Notes: a model not told the origin generated them from the letters alone. 64,000 nucleotides of DNA from Verrucosispora sp. WMMD573 (GCF_027497175.1 NZ_CP114901.1:2294001-2358000), one strand, 5' to 3'. Positions 35,021-45,504 are shown, counted from the first letter of the stretch. A program made the numbers and translations.

Positions 35021-36013
35021 GTGACTGAGGTTGAGGCGACTCCCCGGACCGGCAAGCGCGTGCTCCTGGCCAAGCCCCGCGGTTACTGCGCGGGCGTTGA
35101 CCGGGCGGTGCAGACCGTCGAGGAGGCGCTCAAGCTCTACGGTGCCCCCATCTACGTCCGCAAGCAGATCGTGCACAACAAGCACGTGGTGCGGACGCTG
35201 GAGGCCCAGGGTGCGATCTTCGTGGAGGAGAACGAGGAGGTCCCCGAGGGCGCAACGGTGATCTTCTCCGCACACGGCGTGGCACCCGAGGTCTACGAGC
35301 AGGCGAAGCAGCGGTCGCTCAAGGCGATCGACGCCACCTGCCCGCTGGTGACGAAGGTGCACCACGAGGCGAAGCGGTTCGCCGCCGAGGACTACGACAT
35401 CCTGCTCATCGGCCACGAGGGGCACGAGGAGGTCATCGGCACCTCCGGCGAGGCGCCGGAGCACATCCAGCTGGTGGATGGCCCGGAGGACGCCGACCGG
35501 ATCACCGTGCGGGACCCGAACAAGGTGGTCTGGTTGTCGCAGACCACGCTGTCGGTGGACGAGACCATGGAGACGGTCGCCCGGCTCAAGAAGCGGCTGC
35601 CGATGCTCCAGTCACCGCCCAGCGACGACATCTGCTACGCCACCAGCAACCGGCAGCACGTGATCAAGGAGATCGCGCCGGAGTGCGATGTGGTGCTCGT
35701 CGTCGGCTCACGCAACTCGTCCAACTCGGTACGCCTGGTCGAGGTTGCCCTGGACGGCGGCGCCCGGGGCGGCCACCTGGTCGACTTCGCCCACGAGATC
35801 GAGGACGCCTGGCTGGCCGACGCGCGGACGGTGGGTCTGACCTCGGGTGCCAGCGTGCCCGAGGAACTGGTGCAGGAGGTGCTGGCCCACCTCGCCGAGC
35901 GCGGCTTCACCGACGTGGAGGAGGTGGTGACCGCAAACGAGCGGCTCACCTTCTCCCTGCCGCAGGAGCTCAAGCGCGACCTGAAGGCCGCCGCAGCGGC
36001 GGCCCGCGACTGA
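35021..36013 (+). CDS. ispH: 4-hydroxy-3-methylbut-2-enyl diphosphate reductase
   Basis: A 330-residue IspH/LytB. The three Fe-S cysteines are Cys23 (GYCAGVDRA), Cys107 ([16 protein letters not shown]) and Cys205 ([10 protein letters not shown]). Other blocks are [31 protein letters not shown] and [16 protein letters not shown]. It performs the last step of the MEP isoprenoid pathway, making IPP and DMAPP, which feeds enzymes such as UppS. The GTG start is supported by the leaderless promoter. Confidence 0.97.
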   Translation: MTEVEATPRTGKRVLLAKPRGYCAGVDRAVQTVEEALKLYGAPIYVRKQIVHNKHVVRTLEAQGAIFVEENEEVPEGATVIFSAHGVAPEVYEQAKQRSLKAIDATCPLVTKVHHEAKRFAAEDYDILLIGHEGHEEVIGTSGEAPEHIQLVDGPEDADRITVRDPNKVVWLSQTTLSVDETMETVARLKKRLPMLQSPPSDDICYATSNRQHVIKEIAPECDVVLVVGSRNSSNSVRLVEVALDGGARGGHLVDFAHEIEDAWLADARTVGLTSGASVPEELVQEVLAHLAERGFTDVEEVVTANERLTFSLPQELKRDLKAAAAAARD

Positions 36014-36111
36014 GCCCGCCGAGCAGGCCCGTGAGCCCGCCGAGCAGGCCGATGAGTATGCCGGGCTGGTGTGATGGAACTGTTCACCGGCCAGGTGCGT
36101 CAAAGCTTGGC

Positions 36112-36558
36112 ATGAGGACCCTTCGGATTGCCGCCGCCGCGTTGATCGTCTGCACGGCGCTCGCCGCCTGTGCCGGCCAGGACGCGGGGGACGACACCAC
36201 CACCCCGACCCCGACGGGAGCGTCACCGGTGACCGAGCTGCCCACCCCCGACCCGACCGGATCCGCACCCGCACCCTCCGATCCGGTGGACCCGACCGTA
36301 CCCACCACCCGGCCGACGGTCAGGCCGACCGCCCCGTCGAAGCCACCGGTGACCGGCGAGATCACCGTGACCGGCCGGATCGAGTCCGGCGTCGAGCCCG
36401 GCTGCCTGCTGCTCGACGGTTACCTGCTGCTCGGTGGCCCCCGCGACGTGCTCACCGCAGGCGCGTCAGTGACGGTGACCGGCCGCCCCGACCCGACCAT
36501 GATGACCACCTGCCAGCAGGGCACCCCGTTCGTGGTGGCGTCGGCCAGGCGCGGCTGA
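36112..36558 (+). CDS. Small lipoprotein with Thr/Pro-rich linker
   Basis: A 148-residue lipoprotein: signal sequence with lipobox LAAC (Cys20), a Thr/Pro/Asp-rich linker (about 25-85), then a small domain (about 87-148) with ITVTGRIESGVEPGCLLLDG, ASVTVTGRPDP and TTCQQGTPFVV, probably an OB-like beta barrel with two cysteines. The gap before it contains a duplicated tgagcccgccgagcaggcc (36012-36052). Function unknown. Confidence 0.7.
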   Translation: MRTLRIAAAALIVCTALAACAGQDAGDDTTTPTPTGASPVTELPTPDPTGSAPAPSDPVDPTVPTTRPTVRPTAPSKPPVTGEITVTGRIESGVEPGCLLLDGYLLLGGPRDVLTAGASVTVTGRPDPTMMTTCQQGTPFVVASARRG

Positions 36559-36560
36559 GC

Positions 36561-36636
36561 ACCCGGCCGCCAGGCGCGCCAAGCAGACCCAGCCGCTAGG
36601 CGTGTAAATAGACCCGGCCGTCAGGCGTGCCGACGC
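36561..36636 (+). repeat. Three imperfect 25-26 bp tandem repeats
   Basis: Units at 36561-36586, 36587-36611 and 36612-36636 begin acccggccg(c/t)caggcg and diverge toward their ends. They lie directly after the lipoprotein stop. Confidence 0.65.
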
Positions 36637-36693
36637 GCGGCTCCGGGTCAGCCTCGGCGACAGCACGGGCCGACAATGTGGATCAATCGATGG

Positions 36694-36699
36694 CAGGAT
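36694..36699 (+). promoter_or_regulatory. Possible -10 box of membrane protein gene
   Basis: CAGGAT with six bases to GTG 36706; one change from the TAnnnT pattern. Confidence 0.3.
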
Positions 36700-36705
36700 G
36701 CCCGG

Positions 36706-37650
36706 GTGCGGTACCGAGCGATCCTTCCTACGGCGGCCGGCATCCTCGCAGCCGTCCACGTCCTCGGCACTGTCACCGGTGTCGCCCTGCTGCGCCAGGC
36801 CGAGGTGCTCGCGCTGCTACTGCTGGCGGCGTACGCGCTGACCGGTCTCCGGGCCGGGCTGGATCCGGAGATGTCGGCCGGTGCGCCGGACAGTCCGGCC
36901 CTGCCGGGTAAGTCGCCCATGCCGAGCGCTGCCTCCCGGATGCGGGTCTCGCACTGGGGGATGCCGGTGGCGCTCGCAGCGTTGGTGGTCGACGCATGGA
37001 TCGCCATGCCCACCGCCGGTCCCGGGCACTGGGCGTTCATGGTGGCGGGCCGGCCTGACCCGACTGAAGAGGTCATCGCCGCACTCGTGGCGAACTGGGC
37101 GGCCCTGGTCTTCGTCGTGGTGTTGGCGTTGACGGTGCGGCTCGGATCGAATCGGCCGGTCCGCCTCGGTCGGCCGGTCCGCGTGGCTGCGGTGCTGGCC
37201 GGAGTGCTGGTGACCGGGTATGCAACCGCCCGCCTGATCGGTGCTCACCTGGAACTGGCGGAGGCGCGGCGACAGCGACCCGGGCTCGGCGACGACTCCG
37301 GCGAGCAGATCGTCGCCACCGGAGTGGCGGCGTCGTTGCCACTTGCGCTGGCGCTCGGTGCGATCGTCCTGGTGGTCCTGCTTTACGAGCAGCGGCGACG
37401 GCTCGCGACGAGCGGCGCCGTACTGCTGGTGCTTGTCGCGCTGACCCGGATCGACGTGGTCTACGGTGCGTTGCCGGTGCCGCTGGATCTGATGAGCCGG
37501 GGCAGCCTGTTCACGGCCGCCGCTGATCCCGCGCCCGGTCTCGCCGCACCCCGACCGGCCGCGCTCGTCGCCCTGGAGTTGGCCGCGTACCTGCTGCTTG
37601 TGTTGGGTCTGCGTGCCCGCCGTCCGCAACGTGCCGGGCCGGTCAGTTGA
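36706..37650 (+). CDS. Polytopic membrane protein, unknown
   Basis: A 314-residue protein with about eight membrane helices, for example 7-25, 28-46, 85-105, 120-142, 158-178, 210-232, 240-258 and 285-305. Hydrophilic loops hold no recognisable motif. GTG 36706 is preferred; ATG 36676 would add ten residues across the likely promoter. The stop codon lies inside a hairpin. Confidence 0.65.
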   Translation: MRYRAILPTAAGILAAVHVLGTVTGVALLRQAEVLALLLLAAYALTGLRAGLDPEMSAGAPDSPALPGKSPMPSAASRMRVSHWGMPVALAALVVDAWIAMPTAGPGHWAFMVAGRPDPTEEVIAALVANWAALVFVVVLALTVRLGSNRPVRLGRPVRVAAVLAGVLVTGYATARLIGAHLELAEARRQRPGLGDDSGEQIVATGVAASLPLALALGAIVLVVLLYEQRRRLATSGAVLLVLVALTRIDVVYGALPVPLDLMSRGSLFTAAADPAPGLAAPRPAALVALELAAYLLLVLGLRARRPQRAGPVS

Positions 37651-37657
37651 CCGGCCC
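37636..37657. terminator. Hairpin spanning the stop codon
   Basis: Perfect 10-base arms GGGCCGGTCA and TGACCGGCCC with a two-base centre; the TGA stop (37648-37650) is in the right arm. Confidence 0.5.
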
Positions 37658-37673
37658 GGCCCATGAACAGACG

Positions 37674-37707
37674 GAAGCCCGCCTCCGGAGAACCGGAGAC
37701 GGGCTTC
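37674..37707. terminator. Bidirectional hairpin terminator
   Basis: GAAGCCCG...CCGG pairs with CCGG...CGGGCTTC, between convergent genes and 19 bases from the protease stop. Confidence 0.75.
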
Positions 37708-37726
37708 CTGATGGTGCGGGGTGGTG

Positions 37727-40700
37727 TCAGTTCACCGCGCCGATATCCACCGCGCCGCGGCCGACGACCGCGCCTTCGGTGGTCACGACGGTCAGCTCAC
37801 CGTAGAGGCTCCGACCCGCGGACGGGGCGGACTGGGCCGTCACCGTGCCCGAGATGGTGCCGGTGGCACCGTGGGCCAGCGTGAGCGGCGTGCTCGACGC
37901 CGAGAGGGTGCCGAGCGCCGGGGAGGAGAACGAGTCCCGGTAGTCGTACTCGGTGCTGCCACCGGCCCCGTCGACCGAGTACGCCTCGACGACGACGGTG
38001 TAGGTGCCCGCTACCGGGTTGTTCAGGGTCACGAACTCCTCCGAGTCGCCGTCCGCGTTGTACGCGATCAGGCTGCCGCCCCGGTACACGAACAGGTCGA
38101 GGTCGGCTCCGGCGTCCGAGGTGTTACCGATGCGGGCGGTGAAGCTCGTGGCGCCCGCCGGCACGTCCACGGTGTACTCCTGCGTGGCGTACTCGACGAT
38201 TGTCGGCCGCTCCGCGTGCGAGCTGGACAGCGCGCCGCCCTGGCCGGTCACCGTGACCGGGCCGAAGGTGTTCTTCAGCGACCAGGTGACCGGGGTCGGG
38301 GTGCCGGCGGTGACCGACGGCAGCTCGACCACGGCCGGCTCGACCGCGACGCCCTGCACCCGTGCCTGGATCTGGTACGGGTTGTTCAGCGACGGCGAGG
38401 TCCGCCGGGACTCGACCTCGATCTCCCAGACACCCGGCATCGGGTTCTGGTAGTCGCGCTCGAACGCGTTGCAGACGACCGTGCTGTTGTGGTTGGTGAA
38501 GCAGGCCAGGCTGGAGGTGCTCTCCACCGGAACGCCCCACGGGTTGAACGCGATGAAGCGCGTCTGCGACCCGGTGGCGATGCCGGAGAGGTTGACCTGG
38601 AGTGCACCGGCACCCGGGGGCACCGTCACGAAGTACGACGTGGTGCTGTTCCGGTCCACCGAGCCCTGCGCCGAGTAGGCGAAGTTGGGCTTGCTGACGT
38701 CGTTCGAGGCCACCACCACGGCGGAGACCTCGAAGTCGATCGTGCTGGTGGCCGGGTCGTCGACGGTCACGATCGTGCCGTGCGCGCCGACGGTCTTCGG
38801 CTTGGCGATGATCGTGATGGTGACGGGCGTGTTCAGCGGCAGCGTGACGTTCTTCGGCGCCGAGAAGGTGCCGTCGTTGCCGCGCAGGCCGATGTTGTGC
38901 TTCACGTTGCCGGCCGGGCCGCTGGTCCGGGTCAGCTTGACCTGGTACGACTTCGACTGGTTGACCTTGTGACCGCCGTCGGCGGAGCCGCAGCGGTTGT
39001 AGACGCCGGTGCCCTGGTTCGGCGTGGCCAGCAGGCCGGAGAGCACCGTGCAGACCGGGGCGTCGGAGGTGTACGAGCGGGTCTGGACACCCTTCTTGAG
39101 CAGCTTCCAGGCACCCGGCACGTTGAACATGCCGTAGCCCTGCCCGTAGGTCGGGGTGTCGGCGATCGGCTTGGCGGACGTGAAGATCGCCCGCCGCAGC
39201 ATCTCCGGGGTGATGCCCTTGTCGGTCGCCCGGGCGGCCGAGAGCAGCAGCGCGGCGGCGCCGGCGGCCTGCGGAGAGGCCATCGACGTACCGTTGAACA
39301 TGCCGTAGCCCGGCGGCAGCGCGTAGCCGGCCTCGGCGACCGGGCTGCCGGCCTGCCACACCGGCGTGGTGGAGATGGCCGAACCCGGCGCGGCGATGTT
39401 CGGCTTGGCGCCACCGTCCTCACGCGGGCCGCGCGAGGAGAAGTTGAACAGGGCGTTCTTCTTCTTGACCACCGAGCCGTAGTTGGCCAGCCAGGTGTCC
39501 TTGCTGATGCTGGCGGCGACGCTCACCACGTTCGTCGACGCCGACGGGTCGCCGATGGTGTTCACGCCCGGGCCGGAGTTGCCGGCCGAGATGAACATCT
39601 GCACCCCGTACGTGGTGATCAGGTTGTTGTAGAGGGTGGCGCGGGCGTTGTTGCCGTCGTTGAGCGCCGGCAGGCCACCGATCGACATGTTGATCACGTC
39701 GACCCCGCGGTTGATGACCAGATCGGCCATGCCGGTGGTGAGTGCGGCAGCCGTGCAGCCGCCACCCCAGGAGCAGGCACGGGAGGAAACGATCTTGGCG
39801 CCGGGGGCGGCACCGTCGAACGCGCCGTTGCCGAGCATGTCGTTGGCGGCGGTGATGCCGGCGACGTGCGTGCCGTGGGCGCTCTCGATGATGCCGATGT
39901 TGACGTAGTCCACCAGGCCGGGGCCGCCGACCGGAGTGGTGTCGACGTTCTTGCGGTACTCGACGACGAACGACATCCGCTCCGTGATCGGAGTCGCCGG
40001 GTTGTCGGTGCCGAAGTAACCGACGTCGAACTTCTCCTTGTATGGCCGCATCACGGCCTCGTCGGTGAAGTCACCGTCCTGGTCGGTGTCGACCCAGATG
40101 TTGTTGGTCGCCGGGTCGAAGAGGATGCCGAACTGATCGGTGTTGTCCCCGTCCCGGTTGACATCACCGGCCGGGTCGCTCTGGTTCGTGATGTTCTCAC
40201 TGAACAGGTTGAACCGGTAGGTCCCCGCCGGGGCGGTCCAGGTACGACCGGCGAGGGTGAACGTGGGCCCGGCTACCTGGTTGAGCATCGGACGCCAGGT
40301 GGAGTCCTCGAACGGGTCGGTCGCGGTGACCCAGTCGACGATCTTGCGCTCGCCGGTGGTGGTCTCCTGCAGCGCCGGGTGCTCCAGGTCCACGCCGGAG
40401 TCCATGATGCCGATGGTGACGCCTCGGCCGTCCCACTTCTTGTGCTGCTTGACGAACTTGACCGCACCGGTCTCGTTCGTCGGCATGTACGGGTTGTCGG
40501 CCTTGGTCCGGGCGCCCGGTCCGCTGAGCGTGTCGCCCTGCTTGCCGCCCTTCGTGCCGCCCGGGGCGACCTCGGGCTTCGGGTCGGGCAGCTGGATCTT
40601 CTCGTCCAGGTCGATGGTGGCCACGCCCGGCAGCTTGGCGGCCTTGACCGCCTTGCCGGTCGGCACCTTGGCGAGCACGTAACCGATGGTGTCGTAGCGC

Positions 40701-40993
40701 TCGGTGACGGCCGCTCCGAGGTCCTCGAGGTCGGCGGCGACGTCCTTCGCCTTGCCCTTGTCGGTGGCGACAATCATCGTGACGGTGGGGGCCTTCTTCG
40801 CCTCCGCCTCGGCGAGCAGCTTGGCATCGTGCTGATCCAACGACTCGGCGGGGGTGGCCTGCGCGGCGTCGGGTCCGGCAGGAGCGGCGCTCGCGGTGGC
40901 GGCACCGCCCGCCACGGTCACGGCGCTGGCCGCCATCACCGAGGCGAAGAGCGCGGCGGAGGTACGCCGGCTCAGGTTTCGGGGTTTACTCAC
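37727..40993 (-). CDS. Large secreted subtilisin-like serine protease
   Basis: A 1088-residue S8 peptidase. Signal peptide (1-37, ending ATASAA), an I9-like pro-region (about 68-130), then the catalytic domain with Asp198 (IGIMDSGVDLEHPAL), His373 (SAHGTHVAGITAAND), Asn472 (ISAGNSGPG) and Ser570 (FNGTSMASPQAAGA). About 175 residues separate Asp and His, far more than in small subtilisins, resembling tripeptidyl-peptidase-II-like or large actinobacterial subtilases. The C-terminal 500 residues are beta-rich and may hold a bacterial pre-peptidase C-terminal domain (EYTVDVPAGATSFTARI, ADLDLFVYRGG). GTG 40993 has a GGAGGAAAG site. Confidence 0.93.
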   Translation of the reverse strand: MSKPRNLSRRTSAALFASVMAASAVTVAGGAATASAAPAGPDAAQATPAESLDQHDAKLLAEAEAKKAPTVTMIVATDKGKAKDVAADLEDLGAAVTERYDTIGYVLAKVPTGKAVKAAKLPGVATIDLDEKIQLPDPKPEVAPGGTKGGKQGDTLSGPGARTKADNPYMPTNETGAVKFVKQHKKWDGRGVTIGIMDSGVDLEHPALQETTTGERKIVDWVTATDPFEDSTWRPMLNQVAGPTFTLAGRTWTAPAGTYRFNLFSENITNQSDPAGDVNRDGDNTDQFGILFDPATNNIWVDTDQDGDFTDEAVMRPYKEKFDVGYFGTDNPATPITERMSFVVEYRKNVDTTPVGGPGLVDYVNIGIIESAHGTHVAGITAANDMLGNGAFDGAAPGAKIVSSRACSWGGGCTAAALTTGMADLVINRGVDVINMSIGGLPALNDGNNARATLYNNLITTYGVQMFISAGNSGPGVNTIGDPSASTNVVSVAASISKDTWLANYGSVVKKKNALFNFSSRGPREDGGAKPNIAAPGSAISTTPVWQAGSPVAEAGYALPPGYGMFNGTSMASPQAAGAAALLLSAARATDKGITPEMLRRAIFTSAKPIADTPTYGQGYGMFNVPGAWKLLKKGVQTRSYTSDAPVCTVLSGLLATPNQGTGVYNRCGSADGGHKVNQSKSYQVKLTRTSGPAGNVKHNIGLRGNDGTFSAPKNVTLPLNTPVTITIIAKPKTVGAHGTIVTVDDPATSTIDFEVSAVVVASNDVSKPNFAYSAQGSVDRNSTTSYFVTVPPGAGALQVNLSGIATGSQTRFIAFNPWGVPVESTSSLACFTNHNSTVVCNAFERDYQNPMPGVWEIEVESRRTSPSLNNPYQIQARVQGVAVEPAVVELPSVTAGTPTPVTWSLKNTFGPVTVTGQGGALSSSHAERPTIVEYATQEYTVDVPAGATSFTARIGNTSDAGADLDLFVYRGGSLIAYNADGDSEEFVTLNNPVAGTYTVVVEAYSVDGAGGSTEYDYRDSFSSPALGTLSASSTPLTLAHGATGTISGTVTAQSAPSAGRSLYGELTVVTTEGAVVGRGAVDIGAVN

Positions 40994-41156
40994 GTTCTCT
41001 TTCCTCCAGAGAACTCAGGCGCCCTCAGAAGCAGGGCACGCGTGAGCGAAATCCTTCGTGGTGCCGACCGTCGATGTCACTACCGTCGGGTACGTTGTGA
41101 CCATCTCGTGATATGCGAGACGCTCATTGTCACATCGAAGATGGTAAGGGCCAATT

Positions 41157-42326
41157 TCAGTTGGACCGACTTCGATCATCTGAAGTGGAATCGGTGAGCA
41201 GCTCCGGCGCTTGGGGCTGTCGGGGTGCCAGCTCCACCTGCCCCGGGGTGGGCAGTTCCTGATCCGACACACCCAGCTCGGCCAGTTTGCGGGCGCTCAC
41301 CAGCACGCGCGCCTCCAGCGAGCCCACCGCCCGGTTGTACGCGGTGACCGCAGCACCGAGTGAGGCACCGAGCTTGCCGACGTGGTCACCGAGGGTCGAC
41401 AGCCGTCCGTACAGTTCCCGCGCCACCGTGTGCACGGCCATCGCGTTGCGGGTCAACTGTTCCTGCCGCCACGACCAGGCGACCGTACGCAGCAGCGCGA
41501 CCAGGGTGGCCGGGGTGGCCAGCACCACGTTGCGGGCGAACGCGTGCTCCAACAGCGTCGGGTCGCGTTGCAGGGCGACGTCCAGGAACGGATCCGCCGG
41601 CACGAACAGCACCACGAACTCCGGAGTGGACTCGAACGCGGACCAGTACGACTTGGCGGCCAGCGCGTCGACGTGCGCCCGGAGATGCTTCGCGTGTGCG
41701 TCGAGGTGGGTGTCCCGGCCCCGCTCGTCGCGCGCCTCCATCGCGGTGAGGTACGCGTCGAACGGCGCCTTCGCGTCCACCACCACGCTCCGGCCGCCGT
41801 GCAGGCGGACCACCAGGTCGGGGCGTACCGTCTGCTGATCGGTGGCGGCGGTCACCTGCTCGGCGAAGTCGCAGTGTTCCAACATGCCGGCGGCCTCGAC
41901 GATGCGGCGCAACTGATGCTCACCCCACCGCCCGCGTACCTGCGGCGCGCGCAGGGCCGCCACCAGCTGTTTCGTCTCCGTGCGCAGCTCGCCGGAGACC
42001 GTGCTCATCGCGCGGACCTGCTCGCGCAGCTCGGCGTACGCGTCGACCCGCTCACGTTCGAGGTCGGCGACCCGCTGCTCGTAACGCCGCAGCGTCTCGT
42101 GCAGCGGGGCCACCGCCCGGGCGACCGCCTCCTGCGACTGGGCCGTCGCCTCGTAGCTCAACGCCCGCATCGACTGCTCCAGCCGCCCCTCACCCTCGCG
42201 GGTGGCGCGCAGCGTGGCGTCCAGCCGGGCGATCTCGGTCGCCGAGCGGGCCCGGGCGGCGAACCAGCCGACCGCGCCGCCGGCACCGAGACAGACGACG
42301 ACAACCGCAAGGGTCGAGAACTCCAT
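41157..42326 (-). CDS. rmuC: DNA recombination protein RmuC
   Basis: A 389-residue protein. An N-terminal membrane helix (about 5-22) and a coiled coil (30-130) precede the RmuC domain: RGRWGEHQLRRIVEAAGML, QQTVRPDLVVRLHGG, VVVDAKAPFDAYL, VVLFVPADPFLDVAL and VLATPATLVALLRTVAWSWRQ. RmuC limits recombination at inverted repeats in E. coli, which is notable given how many lie in this window. The stop lies 164 bases from the subtilase start; no clear terminator was seen. Confidence 0.93.
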   Translation of the reverse strand: MEFSTLAVVVVCLGAGGAVGWFAARARSATEIARLDATLRATREGEGRLEQSMRALSYEATAQSQEAVARAVAPLHETLRRYEQRVADLERERVDAYAELREQVRAMSTVSGELRTETKQLVAALRAPQVRGRWGEHQLRRIVEAAGMLEHCDFAEQVTAATDQQTVRPDLVVRLHGGRSVVVDAKAPFDAYLTAMEARDERGRDTHLDAHAKHLRAHVDALAAKSYWSAFESTPEFVVLFVPADPFLDVALQRDPTLLEHAFARNVVLATPATLVALLRTVAWSWRQEQLTRNAMAVHTVARELYGRLSTLGDHVGKLGASLGAAVTAYNRAVGSLEARVLVSARKLAELGVSDQELPTPGQVELAPRQPQAPELLTDSTSDDRSRSN

Positions 42327-42438
42327 CCTCAGCAGCTTGCCAAAGACGGGCGCTGCGCACCCGTCCGGGCGCGCAGCGATTCCGCAGCACCGGGCTCGTC
42401 GCAGCGGGGATCAGGAACGCGCTGCCCGCGAGTTCCAC

Positions 42439-42505
42439 GCAACTTCCCTGTTACTGCCGCCTCGGCCGGAGTTGAGGCAGCAACATCCCTGAAACTGTGC
42501 GGATC
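42439..42505. repeat. Family B-like palindromic unit pair
   Basis: GTTACTGCCGCCTC (42450-42463) pairs with GAGGCAGCAAC (42474-42484), allowing one bulge. The flanking gcaacttccctg and aacatccctgaaac match family B units at 19429-19590. Confidence 0.55.
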
Positions 42506-42525
42506 TTGGGGCACGATCCGGTGGC

Positions 42526-45315
42526 TCAGCCGGTGTTGCGCATGCCGGCGGCGATGCCGTTGACGGTGGTGAGCAGGGCGCGTTCCAGTGCCGTGCCGTC
42601 GCTGGGGGCGCGTCGGCCACCCGGTGCGGTGGCCACCGCCCGGCCGGCCGCACCGGAGTCGCGGTACTGCCGCAGCAGCGCCACCTGAAGGTGGTGCAAC
42701 GGCTCCAGGTAGGTGTCGCGTACGGCGAGGGTGCGTTGCAGCACCGGGGAGTTGTCCAGCAGGTCCGGTGAGTCGGTGACCGCGAGAACCTCGCGCCGGG
42801 TCAGCTCGTACTCCTGCTCGATCTTGTCGAAGATCGGGTGCAGCTTCTTCGGGACCAGGGTCTCCACGTACCGGCGGGCGATGCCGAGGTCGGTCTTGGT
42901 CAGCATCATCTCCACGTTGGACAGGAACGTGCGGAAGAAGTGCCAGTTGCGGTGCATCTCGGCCAGCACGTCGGAGAGCCCGGCCTCCCGGGCGGCGGCC
43001 AGACCGGAACCGACCCCGAACCAGCCGGGCACGATCTGTCGGGTCTGGGTCCAGCCGAACACCCACGGGATGGCCCGCAGCCCGGACAGCCCGGCGCCGG
43101 TGTTCGGCCGCTTCGCCGGCCGGGAGCCGATGTTCAGCGCGCCGAGCAGCTCGGTCGGGGTGGAAGCCCAGAAGTACGCGGGCAGGTCCGGATCCTCCAC
43201 CAGCGACCGGTACGACCGGAACGCCGACTCGGAGACCACGTCCATCGTCGCGTCCCAGCGTTCCAGCATCTCGGCCGGTTGCCGGGGGCCGGTGTGCAGC
43301 AGCGTCGCCTGGAGCACGGCGGCCACGCTCAGCTCCAGGTTCTCCCGGGCCAGTGCGGGCAGGGTGTACTTGTCGGAGATGACCTCACCCTGCTCGGTGA
43401 CCTTGATCGCTCCGTCCAGGGTGCCGTACGGCTGGGCCAGGACCGCGTCGTGCGTGGGGCCGCCGCCGCGCCCGACCGTGCCGCCCCGGCCGTGGAAGAG
43501 CCGCAGGTGCACGCCGTGCCGGGCGGCCACGTCGCGCAGCGCGCGCTGGGCCCGGTGGATGGACCACTGGCTGGTGGTGATGCCGGCCTCCTTGTTGGAG
43601 TCGGAGTAACCGAGCATCACCTCCTGCACGTCACCCCGGGCCGCCACCAGCGCCCGGTACGCCGGCAGTGACAGCAGTTCGTCGAGCAGGTCCCCGCCCG
43701 AGTTCAGCTCGGCCGGGGTCTCCAGCAGCGGCACGATGCCGATCCGGGCCCGGCCGCTGTGCACGTCCACCAGGCCGGCCTCGCGGGCGAGCACCACCGC
43801 GGCGAGCACGTCGTCCACGCCGAGGGTCATCGAGATGATGTACGACTCGATCACCTCGGAGCCGAACCGGTCCTGCGCCTCCCGGATGGTGCTGAACACG
43901 TCGAAGGTCTTGCGGGCCGACTCGCTCAGCGGGGTGTCCGAGGTCGACAGCGGCCGGCGACTGGCCAGCTCGTCGGCGAGCAGCTTGGTGCGCTCCAGGC
44001 GGCTCAGCGACGGGTAGTCGTCGACCTCGCCCACCGCCGCGTACAGCTGGGTGAGCACCTCGTGGTGCTTCTCGGCGTGCTCGCGGACGTCCATGGTCGC
44101 CAGGTGCAGGCCGAACGCGGAGACGGTACGGATGGTCGAGGCGAGCCGGCCGACGGCGGTGAGTTGACCGGCGTTGCGGGCCAGCGAGGCGCGCAGCAGA
44201 TCCAGGTCGGCGATCAGCTCGGCCGAACCACGGTAGTCGCGCCCCGGCACGTGCGGCGTGCCCTGGCGCAGCCGGGCGCGGGTGTTGGCGAGCTTGGCCC
44301 GGACACAGCGGGCCTTGAGCCGGTACGGCTCCTCGGCGTTGACCCGGCGGAACCGGGGCGCCACCTCGGGCAGCGCGTCGAGGTCGGCGGCGAGGCTGGC
44401 GGAGAGGTCGAGCGACACCCCGCGCAGTCGGCGGGACACCGATACCTCGCTGATCAACTCTTCCATCGCCGCCTCGGTGGCGGTCAGGCCATGCTCGTGC
44501 TGAATGGCCAGCACCTCGCGGGTCACCGTGGGTGTGACGAACGGGTTGCCGTCCCGGTCGCCGCCGATCCAGGTGCCGAAGGTCAGCGGCCGGGCCGTCG
44601 GCGAGGTCTCCACGCCGAGCGTACGCAGCGTCTCGGCGAGATCGTCGAGCACCTGCGGAGCCGCCTCGGCGTACAGGTCACGCAGGTAGTAGATGGCGTT
44701 GCGCGCCTCGTCGGTCGGGTCCGGCCGATCCAGCCGCAGCTCGTCGGTCTGCCACATCAGGTCGAGCAACTCGGCCAGCCGCCGGTTCGCCGGGCCCTCG
44801 TCGCTGGCGCCGTAGAGGATCGCGTTGGCCGTCTCGGCGTCCAGCTCGTCGGCGATCGCGCGCAGCTTCGACAGGATCGACCGGCGGGCCGCCTCGGTGG
44901 GGTGGGCGGTGAAGACCGGACGTACCGCCAACCGGCGGGCCACCGACGCGATCTCCTCGGCCGGCACCCCGCGCTCGGCGATCATCTTGGCCGCCTGATC
45001 CAGCCAGCCGCCCTGGATGGCGCGGCGGCGACGCAGGTCGCGGGCCCGGTGTACCTGTTCGGTGATGTTGGCCAGGTGGAAGTAGGTGGAGAAGGCGCGG
45101 GCCAGCTTGGTGCCGGTGGTCACGTCCAGGCCGCCGAGTCGCCGGGCGGCGGCCGGGGCGTCGGTGCGGACCTGGGCCCGGATCTCCTCGACGAGGTCGA
45201 GCAGCGGGCGACCCTCCTGGCGGGCCAGGGTCTGCCCGAGCAACGTGCCCAGCCTGCGGATGTCGGCGCGGAGGGCGGCGTCGGGTCCGTCATGATCATG
45301 CTGGTCGGTCACCAT
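42526..45315 (-). CDS. ppc: Phosphoenolpyruvate carboxylase
   Basis: A 929-residue PEPC. The catalytic His lies in [69 protein letters not shown] and [11 protein letters not shown] are the other active-site blocks. It ends in the typical ...[10 protein letters not shown]. It fixes bicarbonate onto PEP to give oxaloacetate, opposite to pckG. ATG 45315 has a GAGGAG site. Confidence 0.97.
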   Translation of the reverse strand: MVTDQHDHDGPDAALRADIRRLGTLLGQTLARQEGRPLLDLVEEIRAQVRTDAPAAARRLGGLDVTTGTKLARAFSTYFHLANITEQVHRARDLRRRRAIQGGWLDQAAKMIAERGVPAEEIASVARRLAVRPVFTAHPTEAARRSILSKLRAIADELDAETANAILYGASDEGPANRRLAELLDLMWQTDELRLDRPDPTDEARNAIYYLRDLYAEAAPQVLDDLAETLRTLGVETSPTARPLTFGTWIGGDRDGNPFVTPTVTREVLAIQHEHGLTATEAAMEELISEVSVSRRLRGVSLDLSASLAADLDALPEVAPRFRRVNAEEPYRLKARCVRAKLANTRARLRQGTPHVPGRDYRGSAELIADLDLLRASLARNAGQLTAVGRLASTIRTVSAFGLHLATMDVREHAEKHHEVLTQLYAAVGEVDDYPSLSRLERTKLLADELASRRPLSTSDTPLSESARKTFDVFSTIREAQDRFGSEVIESYIISMTLGVDDVLAAVVLAREAGLVDVHSGRARIGIVPLLETPAELNSGGDLLDELLSLPAYRALVAARGDVQEVMLGYSDSNKEAGITTSQWSIHRAQRALRDVAARHGVHLRLFHGRGGTVGRGGGPTHDAVLAQPYGTLDGAIKVTEQGEVISDKYTLPALARENLELSVAAVLQATLLHTGPRQPAEMLERWDATMDVVSESAFRSYRSLVEDPDLPAYFWASTPTELLGALNIGSRPAKRPNTGAGLSGLRAIPWVFGWTQTRQIVPGWFGVGSGLAAAREAGLSDVLAEMHRNWHFFRTFLSNVEMMLTKTDLGIARRYVETLVPKKLHPIFDKIEQEYELTRREVLAVTDSPDLLDNSPVLQRTLAVRDTYLEPLHHLQVALLRQYRDSGAAGRAVATAPGGRRAPSDGTALERALLTTVNGIAAGMRNTG

Positions 45316-45385
45316 GCGCTCCTCACGTCAAGTACGAAGGACAGCGCTGTCCGACTGCCCCGATCGTATCCACGCGAACCCACCC

Positions 45386-45420
45386 GGAAGGAAGGGCCCC
45401 TTGATAACGCCCTTCGTTCC
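45386..45420. repeat. Inverted repeat, family E
   Basis: GGAAGGAAGGG (45386-45396) pairs with CCCTTCGTTCC (45410-45420), ten of eleven positions, loop 13, in the gap upstream of ppc. Confidence 0.6.
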
Positions 45421-45504
45421 CGGGGGACCCCAGCCGGACGCCGACGCTGCCGAGGCGCGCCGGTCGAGGACTTCCGGAGGTCGAAAACCGCTGTTCACGG
45501 CCGA

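Noticed and set aside
37721..41197. Long open frame (1158 codons) on the + strand across the subtilase
   Set aside because: It is the antisense of a clear S8 protease with catalytic triad and signal peptide; high third-position GC keeps the opposite strand open.
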